64,000 nt of DNA from Leptidea sinapis (Eukaryota > Arthropoda > Insecta > Lepidoptera > Pieridae). Shown here in pieces: positions 52,531 through 63,765 of the stretch. The translations under genes were made by a program, and so were the position numbers. The notes beneath the pieces are model-generated. The model was not told where the DNA came from. It saw nothing but the letters and a program-made list of their open reading frames with translations, and did not search any database. Every line of letters starts with the position of its first letter. The stretch's first letter is position 1. The stretch spans positions 13,410,001 through 13,474,000 of the forward strand of contig NC_066276.1 of NCBI RefSeq assembly GCF_905404315.1, in the 5' to 3' direction.

Positions 52531-53229
52531 GACATGAACCCGTTGCTGTATATAAATTTTGGGACTTCTGATAATAAACCATCAACGAAAAATATATATA
52601 CCAAAGCTAATAAAACCATCCCAATAATTACACAGTTTAAAATACTAGTTAAATATATAACTCGTTAGAAGTACACTGAACTGGCACTTATTATTATTTC
52701 GTTGACAGATTTGAACGTAAATGCATAAGAAGTGGATTGATTCACTGACGTCAAACACTACATATTACTCATAAACTACTGCACCGATTTTCATCTTTTT
52801 TTAACCAATGGATAGCGTGATTCTCGAGAAAAGTTTTAGTATATAATTAATTAAGTTTTTGTATAAATTTCTTTATATATTAAAGATAATTGTTGAAGTG
52901 TCGGAAAAAATAAGCCATCTGGGAGCTTTCAACGAAAACGCTGTCTAAACCCTTTGAGTTTGATTATAAAACTTTGTATTGTGGAATTGTGTATCTTATG
53001 TAGTTCTACAGAGATGTCCGCGATGGCATAATATGTCTTTCTCTTAAGGATATCATACTATATCCATTTTAATAATTTTAAACTTGCCAATTACAAAGCG
53101 GTAATGTTAAAGCTGTTTATACAAATACGATATTAATCCTCATCATTTTATTACTACATATTATAAAATCATTCATTTCCGGTGGCTTTAGACTACATTA
53201 TTCCCGAATACTTAGGTACATCATTTTTA

Positions 53230-53700
53230 GGGTTCCGTAGCCAAATGACAAAAAACAATAAATTTTGGGGGTAAAATACATAGAAGTGGAACTCAAAATT
53301 TTTTTGTCATCAAACCTTGTGGGGTGAGGTATCTATGGATAGTTCAAAAATGATATAGAGGTTTCTAATAATCTTTCTAAACTGAATAGTTTGCGCGAGA
53401 GACACTTCTAAAGTGGTAAAATGCCCCCCCCCCCTAAAATAAGAGAATGATAAAGCTACATATAAATAAATATATAATTTACATTGCCATGCAAACTTCC
53501 TGCGAACATTGGTTTGAACGATATCTAGTAAGTAATTTGTTTTAATATGTATAAATGATGAGAGCTCATTTGCACTGTATGATTTTGGGCAAAGATATTA
53601 TGTTACTTGCTGCTTCATGGGGGAGTCCGTCTCGCACTTGGCCGCTTTTTTTCTATTGACAGAACAACAGCGTCTGTCAGGTCAGCTAGTATAATTATAA
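53230..53700 (-). repeat. Composite repeat: GGGTTCCGTAG element and family C end
   Basis: TAGGGTTCCGTAGCCAAATG opens a repeat type common in Lepidoptera. It ends near 53640 (GTCCGTCTCGCACTTGGCCG) and is joined to a family C terminus (GTCTGTCAGGTCAGCTAGTA). A C13 run lies at about 53424-53436. Confidence 0.55.
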
Positions 53701-53819
53701 AGTAAGAAATTTTTAAGATGTACGGAACGGAACAAAAGAACTTCACGGCATTTATTAGTGAGAATGAAAACGATGCTCCGAGTAACAACACAAATATTAT
53801 CTTAATTATTGAATTATTG

Positions 53820-54095
53820 ACGACCCATATAGCCGAATTGTTAGTTACCGACTAGTAGTCCCGGGTTCGAATCCCGGTAGGTGCAAAGAGTCATGGATGT
53901 TAATATGTATTTATGTATGTTTGAGTAAGTATATTGTAATAAAATATATCGTTGTCTTGTACCCATAGTACAGGCTATGCCTAGGCATAGCCTGTACTAT
54001 GGGTACAAGGTACAAGACAAATTATCTTGCCCAAAACTAGTTTTGGGCAAGATAATTTGTGTAAAAGTGTGTCAATATTACAATTACTATTAATT
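53820..54095 (+). mobile_element. tRNA-derived SINE containing two perfect palindromes
   Basis: The head ATAGCCGAATTGTTAG (box A-like) and GGTTCGAATCCCGGTAGG (box B GGTTCGAATCC) is tRNA-derived. It is followed by a body with ATGTATTTATGTATGTTTGA and a tail GTGTAAAAGTGTGTCAATAT. The body is rearranged: 53956-54009 is a 54-bp perfect palindrome (centre GCCTAGGC) and 54017-54060 a 44-bp perfect palindrome (centre AACTAGTT). Ordinary copies of such SINEs have single-orientation sequence here. Confidence 0.8.
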
Positions 54096-54777
54096 TGTAT
54101 TGAAAAACGTTACGAATAATTCATAGATGAAACTCCATCCTTCGGGATACCACACCGGCGTCCCAACCCATATCGACCGTATCGTAAAAGCCACGTTAGA
54201 TGAATAGTAAGAATTCTATTGATATTCATAGTGCACATGCGTTTGTATGCGCTCCACTCTGTTTCCTCAGTAAATCTTGTGGACACAAAAATAGTCGGGC
54301 GGCCGCGGCGGTTGCATCGGTTAATTCCGATCCCTTTTATAGATGCGCGGCTGTGTGTAGACATTGGATTCCTGGACTGGATTCCGGTGTATCGCGTCGC
54401 ATTCATTGTATTTTAGCGTTAGTGTCACGAGAGCTTTGTTTTTTTTTGTTCGCCGAGGGTCGCGTCTATTTGGAATTTCCTAAGCTATGGCCTAGTGGCC
54501 TCTCGCACCTTTTTAAAAGTTTATTTTCTTTTACTTTATCTTCCAATCGTTTCTTTATTAAGTAAATGATATTAACTATCTATTTACAGCTGTATAGGAC
54601 TTCAAGAAAAAGACTGACGCAACAAAAATTCGAATAGATTTGTCAATGAAAAATTTAGCTTTATTCCCAGACTTATACGAACAATATCTAGCAGTTTTGT
54701 CTATGGACAAAATTCCTTCTGTTTTATTATGTAAGATACTGACTTCAGCAATTGAATAGAATTCTATTTATTTCAAA

Positions 54778-55096
54778 CTAGCTGATGCCCGTGACTTCGT
54801 CCGCGTAGATAAGGGGTTTTTAAAAATAATAAGCATGTTTGGAATTGAAGATTATCTCCTATTCCAATTCCGGTTCCCGTTTTCGCTCCCGTTCGCAACA
54901 TAATATATAAATCTAATTTCGAGGCAGATAGCTATGGCCAATGAAACCTACTATTGGTATAGTTATAGCTCATCGACGTGATTTTCAGTTTTTCACAAAT
55001 CCCGCGGGGACCAAATTTAATCAAACTCGGTTCGGGAGCTCCAGCGTAAAAGCGTAACAAACAAACGAAGATTCACATTTATAATATAAGTAGGGA
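54778..55096 (+). repeat. Short interspersed element (CGTCCGCG family), copy 2
   Basis: It begins CTAGCTGATGCCCGTGACTT then CGTCCGCGTAGATAAGG, and ends GCGTAACAAACAAACGAAGA then TTTATAATATAAGTAGGGAT. It is the reverse-orientation partner of 45068-45442. Confidence 0.7.
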
Positions 55097-55099
55097 TAA

Positions 55100-55865
55100 C
55101 GCTAACAGAAAAGTATTTTACTATACTCTCTACTAAATCTCTCCACCTCTCCTTATCATCCTCTATCATAGTCTACCATAGATTGTCTGTCTGGTAGTTC
55201 ACCTTACCTGAATGAGTTTTATTCGAATTTATAGTCACCAGTAGTTTCATTAATTGGGAATTGTTAAGAAGTGAGATTAAGTAAATTTTCTTATTTCGGG
55301 AGCTGCGTGTCAGAGACAGAAGGGACTGAATAGGATATCAATAAGAGAAACAGCAGTATAGGTATACCATTTAAAAATTGATCATGTTGTCTGTTATATT
55401 ATCATTCTCGTCACACCAGTGTAGCGGAAAAACTCGCCGTAACAACGAATTTACTAGTTATAAAGCAATTTCGACTTGAAACATATTTTTTGTGTATTTA
55501 TTGTAATCTCGGGTTTTCCTGATCTGACAGCAGTACGTAACGATGTACCTACCTACGTTAGTTAAAACCGAGACGAATAATTAAGATGCACCGAACCCCT
55601 ATATGATCACTTTGTTGTCCGTCTGTCTGTCTGTCTAACTGTCTGTCTGTGAAGACCCTTCGGGAATCGAAATTTATCCGTATTGCCGATATTTTGCACA
55701 TCATTGCTGCATAGCTCCCTCAATATTCGGAGCGTTATAAGCGTATGTGGCAATGTAGTGCGTGTTTAGGCGACGACCCACAAGGAAATAGCACTCATAA
55801 TATTTCTGCTACCGTCTGGTAACTGGTTGTACATAATATAAATGAAAGTATAAGTTTAATAAATA
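55100..55865. other. AT-rich region with a GTCT microsatellite
   Basis: GTCTGTCTGTCTGTCTAACT and GTCTGTCTGTG occur near 55620-55652. Nothing else was recognised. Confidence 0.5.
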
Positions 55866-55867
55866 CA

Positions 55868-56182
55868 GATGAAGCCCGAGTGTTCTGAAGAGCTGTTTCA
55901 TGTAATTCCTGCCACAAACTAGCATGCCCACCATCTGGATGTATGGGGTTACTCCACAGTGCGGTTTTCATGGTACTTACTTCAACGTATTACAAAGCTG
56001 TGGAATGAGCTTCCTTGTTTCCTGGTCGATACGACATGGGTATCTTCAAAAAAAAGCGCGTTCACCTTAAAGGCCGACAACGCTCCTGTGATCCCTCTGG
56101 TGTTGCAAGAATATGTGGGTAGCGGTAATATGCGGTAACATCAGTTAACCCGTAAGCTCGTTTGTCCTCCTCTTCCACAAAT
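55868..56182 (+). mobile_element. LINE 3' tail (family B)
   Basis: It follows the copy at 47890 in forward orientation: CTGAAGAGCTGTTTCATGTA, CACCATCTGGATGTATGGGG, TATTACAAAGCTGTGGAATG, and a 3' end near TCCACAAATTAAAATTAAAT. The frame is broken. Confidence 0.8.
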
Positions 56183-56904
56183 TAAAATTAAATTAATTAA
56201 AAATGATTATACGTAGGGTTTTTATTATTTTTATGAATTTCAAATCGGGTCATCAGAGATAACCATTACTTAACGGATTTCAAAGCTCGTAGGTATAATA
56301 AAATAAGTTAATATTGTTAGTTTCTTAGTATTGTGCAGCCAGCCAGTTACAATTAATGAATCCCTGCCAGATTTCAAAAATTAAAAAAAAAAAATCTTAA
56401 TTTAGAAAGTAGTGTCACATGAAAGGTGAATTTATATATTTCACGGCATTTAGATATCATACTATTATGTTTATTTAAATATTTTTTCTTCAATCATCCT
56501 TTATAATGTGATTCGTAAAGTTATTCACTTCAGTAGTAAACAATACTTTTATGTAGTAGACTACGAGTTAGGATCGCCGATCGACATCCAATCAATTGTA
56601 TTAATCACTCACTCAACACAGCCACTGAACACTGTACTACAGAAGAAAAAAAAATATTCGATTGTCGGATGTATCGATTCAGATTAGCGATCGCGTACCG
56701 ATTGCGCGTGCGCTTAGATGACGGCGCGGTCGACAACTGTTTGGAAACTTTGGTTGTGTGTTTACGAGGCGCACGGAGATTTGTCGTGTATCTCTGTAAT
56801 CTTTGGATATTGTTATGTATTAGGCGTAATAATATGAAATTTCCCAGCCCAGACACAAGCCTGAAATTATGTTTGAAATGGAAAAAAAATATCTTAATAT
56901 ATAA

Positions 56905-57265
56905 TATACTAGCTGACTCGACAGACGTTGTTCTGTACATAATAAATAAAATACTGTTTTTATGAATTTGTCAATATTTCATGACTTCATGGAGTGCAGT
57001 TTAGCCCAACTTGAGAGATCTGGTAGTTTTTATTTCGATTTGGGACCCATAATAATTTTTATTTCCAATATTTGATTTGTATGGACATAATATTTTCTTT
57101 AAGAGAATTTATTGACGCACGGTTTGACAGTTCTGCTGTAAAACAATTTCATTATAACAACAGGGAGCATATTTTACGAAATAATTCTTGGTGTTATGAA
57201 ATATTATTGACAAATCCATAAAAAACAGTATTTTATTTATTATGTACAGGACAACATCTGTCGGG
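56905..57265 (-). repeat. Fold-back composite of family C
   Basis: About 75 bp in forward orientation (CTAGCTGACTCGACAGACGT to TTTGTCAATATTTCATG) joins a near-complete copy in reverse orientation ending ATCTGTCGGGTCAGCTAG. The two ends form an inverted repeat of about 75 bp, giving a hairpin-capable element of about 360 bp. Confidence 0.8.
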
Positions 57266-57275
57266 TCAGCTAGTA

Positions 57276-57620
57276 TATAATATATATAAATCCAGTGTCC
57301 TGATGGTTGTTTCCAGTGACTTCCTAAACCAATGAACGTATTTTAATGGGGATTACTTCATGGAGTGCAGTTTAGTTCAACTTGAGAGATAGGATAGTTT
57401 TTATTTCGATTCGGGACCCATAATTATTTTTTATTCCAATATTTGTTTCATATGGATTTATATATCTTCTATGAGGGAAATAATTGACTGACGCACGTTT
57501 GTATGACAGTTCTGCTGTGAAACAATTGTATTATAACAACAGAAATATTATTGTCAATATCTTGAAAAAACAGTATTTTATTTAATATGTACAGAACAAC
57601 GTCCACCGGGTCAGCTAGTC
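57276..57620 (-). repeat. Interspersed element family C, copy 5 (reverse)
   Basis: It runs in reverse from ATATATAAATCCAGTGTCCT to CGTCCACCGGGTCAGCTAG. It lies next to the fold-back composite in the same orientation, only about 10 bp apart. Confidence 0.85.
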
Positions 57621-57639
57621 ATACTATATATTCAGCCAG

Positions 57640-58015
57640 AAAATTATTGGGTAGGTATGGATGATTCGTTTAAGGTTCCATCCGAATTCATTTTTTTTTT
57701 GTTTATATAATTTTTGGCTCAACTATTTTTCATTTTCGCGCGGAGTTTCAGTTGCATCTGTCATTTAGATTGAATACACTGTTATTTTAGTTAGATCACA
57801 TCTAGTGTGGCGTTTAAGAGAGCAATTTTGACGAAAAAGGCCAGATTTATAGAAAAAAAATACTTAGATTTTGCACCATAATAATGCGCCTTTTCGCACA
57901 AGGACATCATTGTGTACAAGTTTTTGACCAAAAACTCAACAAATACCCTCAAGCAACCACCTTATTCACCAGATATGGCTGCAGCCGGCTTCTGCTTTTT
58001 TTTCTAAACTCTAAT
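57640..58015 (+). pseudogene. Degenerate mariner-like transposase remnant
   Basis: Across shifted plus-strand frames the sequence shows HHNNAP (from TGCACCATAATAATGCGCCT) and then PPYSPDMAA followed by FFFSKL. This matches the HHDNAP...PPYSPD(L/M)AxxDFxLFP block around the second and third catalytic acidic residues of mariner (D,D34D). The second Asp is changed to Asn and frames are broken. The N-terminal part and intact terminal repeats were not found. Confidence 0.7.
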
Positions 58016-58377
58016 TGATCTTTTCCTTGTACATTTATGAGTTATGACATACAAGTTGGAATTACAAATTATTTATTTAGCTTCGTAAAACCTCAGTTGG
58101 GTCGTACATAAGAAAGTGCATATTTAAATTTTCATACCGGAAGTGTGACCTACGGGAACCAAATCTCTATGGCTCCACTGTCAGTCCGTCGGTCTGTCTC
58201 TCAGCGGGGTGTATCTCATAACTCGCAATAGTTAGATAATTTTGACTGTGTATTAATTACTATTGTTGCTAAAATAGCTAATAATAAAAACCAAATTGGC
58301 GAACACAGCATCTTTATAAATGGTTTGACGTCTCTTGTTTCTTTTATAAAAAGCATTTTAAAACATTCATAGTGTTT

Positions 58378-58763
58378 CTAGCTGACCCCACAGACGTTGT
58401 TCTATATATTATAATAAATATAATTCTGTTTTTTTTATGAATTTGTCAGTAGTATTTCATAACATCAAGAATAAATAATTCTTTTCGTTCGTAAAATATA
58501 CTCCTGTTGTCATAATGAAATTGTTCCACAGCAGAACTGTAAAACCGTGCGTCAATAAATTCTCTCATAGAAAATATGTCCATACAAAACAAATATTGGA
58601 ATTAAAAATAATTATGGGTCTCAAATCGAAATAAAAACTATCCTATCTCTCAAGTTGGACTAAACTGTACTTATTGAAGTAATCCTCATTAAAATCCGTT
58701 CATTAGTTTAGGAGTTCACTGGAAACAAACATCAGGACACTGAATTTATATATATAAAGATAA
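58378..58763 (+). repeat. Interspersed element family C, copy 6
   Basis: From CTAGCTGACCCCACAGACGT through GTTCCACAGCAGAACTGTAA to CATCAGGACACTGAATTTAT; near full length. Confidence 0.87.
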
Positions 58764-61070
58764 AGAAGAAGATATCTTTTCCGATCGTACGGAACACTCG
58801 TGTGACAGTCCGACCAGCACTTTCAATGTTTTTTTTATAAACAGAAATATTTAGGCTAAGTTTGTTTTCACAATAGAGAGGATATAATAATGGAAAATGA
58901 AGAACCACAATCTATAGACTGCGGATTTAGAGATGCAATGTTGGACTTCAAAGTGGGAGTAATAATTTTGCCTGCAGCTTGTTCCACAATTGTGTTGCAT
59001 ATATTATGGCAATAGGATCTTGCATTTTAAATTTTACACTAGCGTTGGGTATAAAAATATCAATCGAAAGCTGTCATAGCTTGCGGGGCAACGAAACACA
59101 GTTCTTTTAGAAGATGGTGCTTTTTTCACAGAAGGTGACTCATATTATTGGTAATCGTGATCGTGATCGATAGTGATAGGTGATCGATATTATTTCAACT
59201 TCAGGGAAGATTCACAGAGAAAAAAAAAGAGTGTGTGTCCTTATGTATGCACGCAAGAAGTTATATTTACTTCAGTGGCCTAATGAAGCAAAATTTACGT
59301 TTTTAGAAAGAACAATTTTGTAAAAATCTTGCAAAGATGGCTTTGACAATTAATTATTAAATAATGAATACGGCTGTAAGGGCTTGAACCCTTTGCCTGT
59401 CCTAACAATGGACGAAGAAACCAAAAAAAAAAAATAACGAATGACGCAAACGTCAGAAAATTTTAGGAACCAACTTCAACCGGTTACTTTTGTGCTATAG
59501 TGATGCGCGCGCATCTTAAAACTTCACTGTCATCATTTTTTCATAACGCGCCAAAAGAAGTATAAATGCAAAAATGTAAACAAAATCACTATATTTACGG
59601 GCTCGTAGAAAAATAAATATACTTCATAATTAGTATCCACAACTTACGGATATTAATCTGCTTACCCTCAACGCGATCACGTTTTACCCAGTTGCGGTCG
59701 ATATTATTGAAACACTATATAGTCACATTACTTTAAGGACCTCATAAACGATCATTGTCGATTGACAATAATTAAACTTATTTTGTTAAACTTATTTTTT
59801 TGGCGCGACTTGAGTAGATCAGATTGTTGGGACGGAAATAACGCTCTATCTGTTGACGCAGTTACCGCTATTTTAAAAGAACCTAACTATAGAATGTTGT
59901 GAGTATATGTGACACACTGCAGAGTGCCTACTTTAATTTATAACAAGCTTATGATGACGTGAGGTCAGTTAACCCTCAATTTAATAAGTATTTTAAAATT
60001 AAGAGCAGTAATAGCTAACTATAATTAAATCATAAAATAAAACATATATCAGTGAATTAAATGAATCCAATGCATCTCCAAACGGCGAGTATATTTAAAA
60101 ACATTTTAGGTGAAAGTTTTACTTCAATCTTGCGTAAATATTACACACACATTCTTTTTTTTATATAAAAGGAAGCAAAAGGGCAAGTGACCGAAGCTTA
60201 AATTCACAAGTACACATAACAAATGTATTTAGTAGAAACTGATAGTTTTTAAAAACAACAGATTTATAATTAATATATTAATATTATTAAGATTTACGCG
60301 ACCTATTTGAACATAGGTTCATAATAAAAAATTTAAAAAAAAAACATAAATCTACATAGACATTGACAATCGCCAACAGCCATGTGAGGGGCCCTTTTAT
60401 CGTAACGACCGCGAATTATTACGTCTCAGCGGTAAACGTTTGATGGATACGATAATTATATTTACGCAAATGTCAGCCGAGGCCGATATTATCATAGAGC
60501 TGATGTGAAACACTAGAATTACCAGCCCGAGAGCTGAAGCTTTTACAGTCACGATTCTCGAATGCTGTATCGACCATAGTGACTTCTAAGCCTTCTACTA
60601 ATTATTCGATTACTATCTTAAAAAGGAGACAATTTTTGTTGTTCGACGATTAGGTGTGTATCGTATTGAAACATATATTGATTTATTGATTATAATCTCT
60701 AGATTACAACGGTATTTTTAGTTAGAAATGGTCTAACCGGAATACTGAGAAATACGACAAAAACGTGAATGTCAAAATAACCTAAAAAATATATAGAAAT
60801 GTTAATAATAAGATATTATGTAATATTTATGAGAAAGCAGAAACGGCCATAATTAAGTAGGAGTAGTACTATCTTATATCAAAATAAACAGAGCCTGTAC
60901 GAAGAGTAAGGATTACAGCTGATAAAAGATGGTTTACAATGCTGCTAAGGCAAAAAAATTCATTTTCGTTTGGAATACTTTTAGATAAAGGTTATAGAAT
61001 GAATTTCTGGTTTATATCATTGTCAATCTTTGCTTTAAGGCATTGTTGAGGCGTTTGACCTGAAGAGAGT
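58764..61070. other. AT-rich region without recognised genes
   Basis: AACCAACTTCAACCGGTTAC near 59470 resembles the family G end. Otherwise no open frame of note, RNA gene or repeat terminus was recognised. Confidence 0.4.
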
Positions 61071-61071
61071 C

Positions 61072-61272
61072 AGTCAGCCGTAGCTAGTGAAATTACTGCG
61101 CAAATGAGGCTTAACATCTTATGTCTCAAGGTGACGAGCGCAATTGTAGTGCCGCTCAGAATTTTTAGGGTTCTTTGAGAATCCTGAGCGGCACTGCATT
61201 GTAATGGGCATGGCGTATCAATTACCATCAGCTGAACGTCCTGCTCGTCTCGTCCCTTATTATCATAAAAAA
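61072..61272 (-). repeat. Interspersed repeat family A, copy 8 (truncated)
   Basis: Reverse orientation, from CAGCCGTAGCTAGTGAAATT to CCTTATTATCATAAAAAAAA. It has near-perfect hairpin arms GTGCCGCTCAGAATTTTTAG and AATCCTGAGCGGCACTGC. Confidence 0.88.
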
Positions 61273-61368
61273 AATGTTCCAAATTGAATCCACGCCGTAC
61301 ATTGCTTCAATCTAGAATGTTCTAGCTGTATTGTGAATTATTTAATTTCAATCGAAAACCTCGCATCA

Positions 61369-61650
61369 AGTTTTTTTTTGAAAATAAGGGACGAAACGAG
61401 CAGGACGTTCAGCTGATTGTAATTAATGTGCCCACCCATTACAATGCAGTGTTCAGGATTTTTGAAAAACCCAAATTATTTTATTATGAGCGGCACTACA
61501 TTTACGCTCGTCACCTTGAGACATATGATGTCGCCCTTCAGACTGACACACAGTAATGTTTACACATTACTGCTTCACGGTAGAAATAGGCGCCGTTGTG
61601 GTACCCATAATCTAGCCGGCTTCCTGTGCAAGGGAGCCTCCCACTGGTAA
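61369..61650 (+). repeat. Interspersed repeat family A, copy 9
   Basis: It runs from TTTTTTTTGAAAATAAGGGA to GCAAGGGAGCCTCCCACTGG. It lies about 100 bp from copy 8 in opposite orientation. Confidence 0.88.
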
Positions 61651-62029
61651 AAGTTGGTATTATTTGGATCTGAAGTAGCCAATACGCCAAAACGGCAGTT
61701 TCATACTTAAGCCTCTAGTGTGAAGCTTTATCGATACACAAAATATATCAATAATAAGCATTGCACAAGAATAGCATCAAAAGATGAATAGGAATGTTAT
61801 CTTCAAAGGCGAAAACCGACGCTGTGTGGCCCATCTCATTAGTTACGAGCAAACATTGAAATTAATTACCTACATTGGTGTTGGGAAATTTGACGATATT
61901 TATATACTTGTTGCAAAGGTACAGGCACCTGTGACATGATGATATATCTGATTAGTTAAGCTGAAAAGTATATTATTGTGTTTAGCATAACTTTTGTTTT
62001 AACGTAACGCAGTGATGATAACAATATCT

Positions 62030-62385
62030 ATACTAATATTATAAAGCTGCAGTGTTTGTTTGTTTGTTTGTTTGTTTGAACGCGCTAATCTCTGGTACTA
62101 CTGGTCCGATTTGAATGATTCTTTCAGTGTTGGGTAGTCCATTTATCGAGGAAGGCTATAGGCTATGTTTTTTTTTCAAAATTAGGGATCCGTAATAAAA
62201 TTGCTATTTTGTAACACAAGGTGTAAAATCGAAAACCTATTTTTGCGTGCGCTGCAAAAACTATTAACAATAGAACAAAATGATGTACACGCTATAATAT
62301 AGGCAATATTTTATTACTTATAAAACTATCGCGTGAATGATACTTTATATGGCAAAACAACGTTTGCCGGGTCAGTTAGTATATA
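62030..62385 (+). repeat. Interspersed repeat with GTTT microsatellite
   Basis: It starts ACTAATATTATAAAGCTGCA, then (GTTT)n at about 62053-62077, then GCGCTAATCTCTGGTACTAC, and ends ACGTTTGCCGGGTCAGTTAG. It is the 'ATTATAAA...GTTTGTTTG...GCCGGGTCAG' type common in insects. Confidence 0.65.
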
Positions 62386-62487
62386 ATATGTATACAGTTT
62401 GGTGTTGTACGAGTAGCTACATGTAACTATCATCCACATCCAAAATTTTATTATACCACTCGACAGTCAAAGTATTAAAGAAGTTGT

Positions 62488-62583
62488 TTTTTATTATGAA
62501 AATAAGGCACAAGACGAGCAGGACGTTCAGCTGATGGTAATTGATACGCCCTGCCCATTACAATGCAGTGCCGCTCAGGATTA
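62488..62583 (+). repeat. Interspersed repeat family A, copy 10 (5' end only)
   Basis: TTATTATGAAAATAAGGCAC through CAGTGCCGCTCAGGATTAAC; it stops just after the first hairpin arm. Confidence 0.85.
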
Positions 62584-63063
62584 ACATGGAAACAACTTGG
62601 CGGAAAATTCGAGAAATGCTTCTCTGTCGTACATTAGGTATTACTTGCTCTTTTTTTTTTCAAATAAAACTCTCAACTGATATTGAATATCGCAGGCTAT
62701 CCTATATATATACAACTAGGCTAAAATTTCCCTCAATTTTTTTATATATTAAATGAGAAAAATCTAGTAAACATTTATATTTCATGTATAAAATGGCTCT
62801 ATTTTAAAGAAATATACTACAAGGGGATGTTTGGGGGAAAACAGGTGACGTCAGGCCAAATCTCTGGGAATCACGAACCGACGTTTTTTAAACAATTTGT
62901 TATGTTTTAAAGTGGTAACCCTCACTTCTGGGATTAATTATACAAAAAAATTTGACAATTGTGTAATTAAACCCAGAAGTGAGATCAGATCAATAAAGTT
63001 AAACTAGATCCTGTAGATGAAGCCACAACCTGAGAGTTGAACAAAGCATACAAGATTTATCAA

Positions 63064-63148
63064 CGATACGTCACTCGAACGGTTGGCTGAGCTGGAAGAA
63101 GCAGGGAACGCGAGAGTTAGCGGGTTCGAGTCCCGCATCGTTTGTAAA
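63064..63148 (+). repeat. tRNA-like sequence with intact pol III A and B boxes
   Basis: TGGCTGAGCTGG fits the A box and GGTTCGAGTCC the B box, with a good T-arm (GCGGGTTCGAGTCCCGC). The acceptor and anticodon stems do not pair convincingly, so a tRNA-derived SINE head or a tRNA pseudogene is likelier than a functional tRNA. Confidence 0.5.
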
Positions 63149-63387
63149 AATTCTGTTTTCTAATTTTATTTGTGCGACAATTTTTTTATGTAACAGCAGT
63201 TCGCTAAACCCTTTACGGTTTACATAGACTGCTGTCCGACACTAGTTTTCTTTTTGTTTATCTGTTAACATATCGGATACTTTGATATAGGTATCTAGGT
63301 AATGATACCACCATTCATATACCTATATGACAAACTGTGGCATACACATCTTCATTGCTAGTACACACAGAAGTTCACAGTAATAGA

Positions 63388-63765
63388 GTCTACATTGCTT
63401 GTAACTAATTGTAGTGGGCTTCATAAGATACATAATAGCTTTAAGGGTAAATATATACACTTTTATTATTAAGTCCCAGTCACTGTTCAGGCATTTGTCG
63501 TACTCCACAGCTGAATATCTAAGTGATCCGACAGCCTGGGACTAGGTTATGATTATTTTATTTCAATAGCAATCACAGTACAATATTGTATATTTCATTA
63601 ATAAGAGCGCAAAAAAAGAATGCTGTTAGAGTTTCTTGCGCCGCTTCTGCTCTCACAGAGCGCCATTTGTTTACGAAGCGGTAGTAGTATCTAGTATATT
63701 AGAAATGACATGAAAAAGAATTCTAAAGGAATCAATTTTGAGAAATTGAATGCTTTTTTATAACT
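63388..63765 (+). mobile_element. LINE 3' end (family D), internally deleted
   Basis: TTGCTTGTAACTAATTGTAG, then CCCAGTCACTGTTCAGGCAT joined to CGTACTCCACAGCTGAATAT (the IKKWLC coding part is lost). A full 3' UTR follows, ending AATCAATTTTGAGAAATTGA. Confidence 0.78.

Noticed and set aside
53820..53890. Functional tRNA gene
   Set aside because: Box B is good, but the acceptor and D arms do not fold and the sequence continues into a SINE body.
54110..54565. Overlapping open frames of 98-121 residues on both strands
   Set aside because: No family is recognisable, there is no splice-site support, and both strands are open only because the patch is GC-richer.
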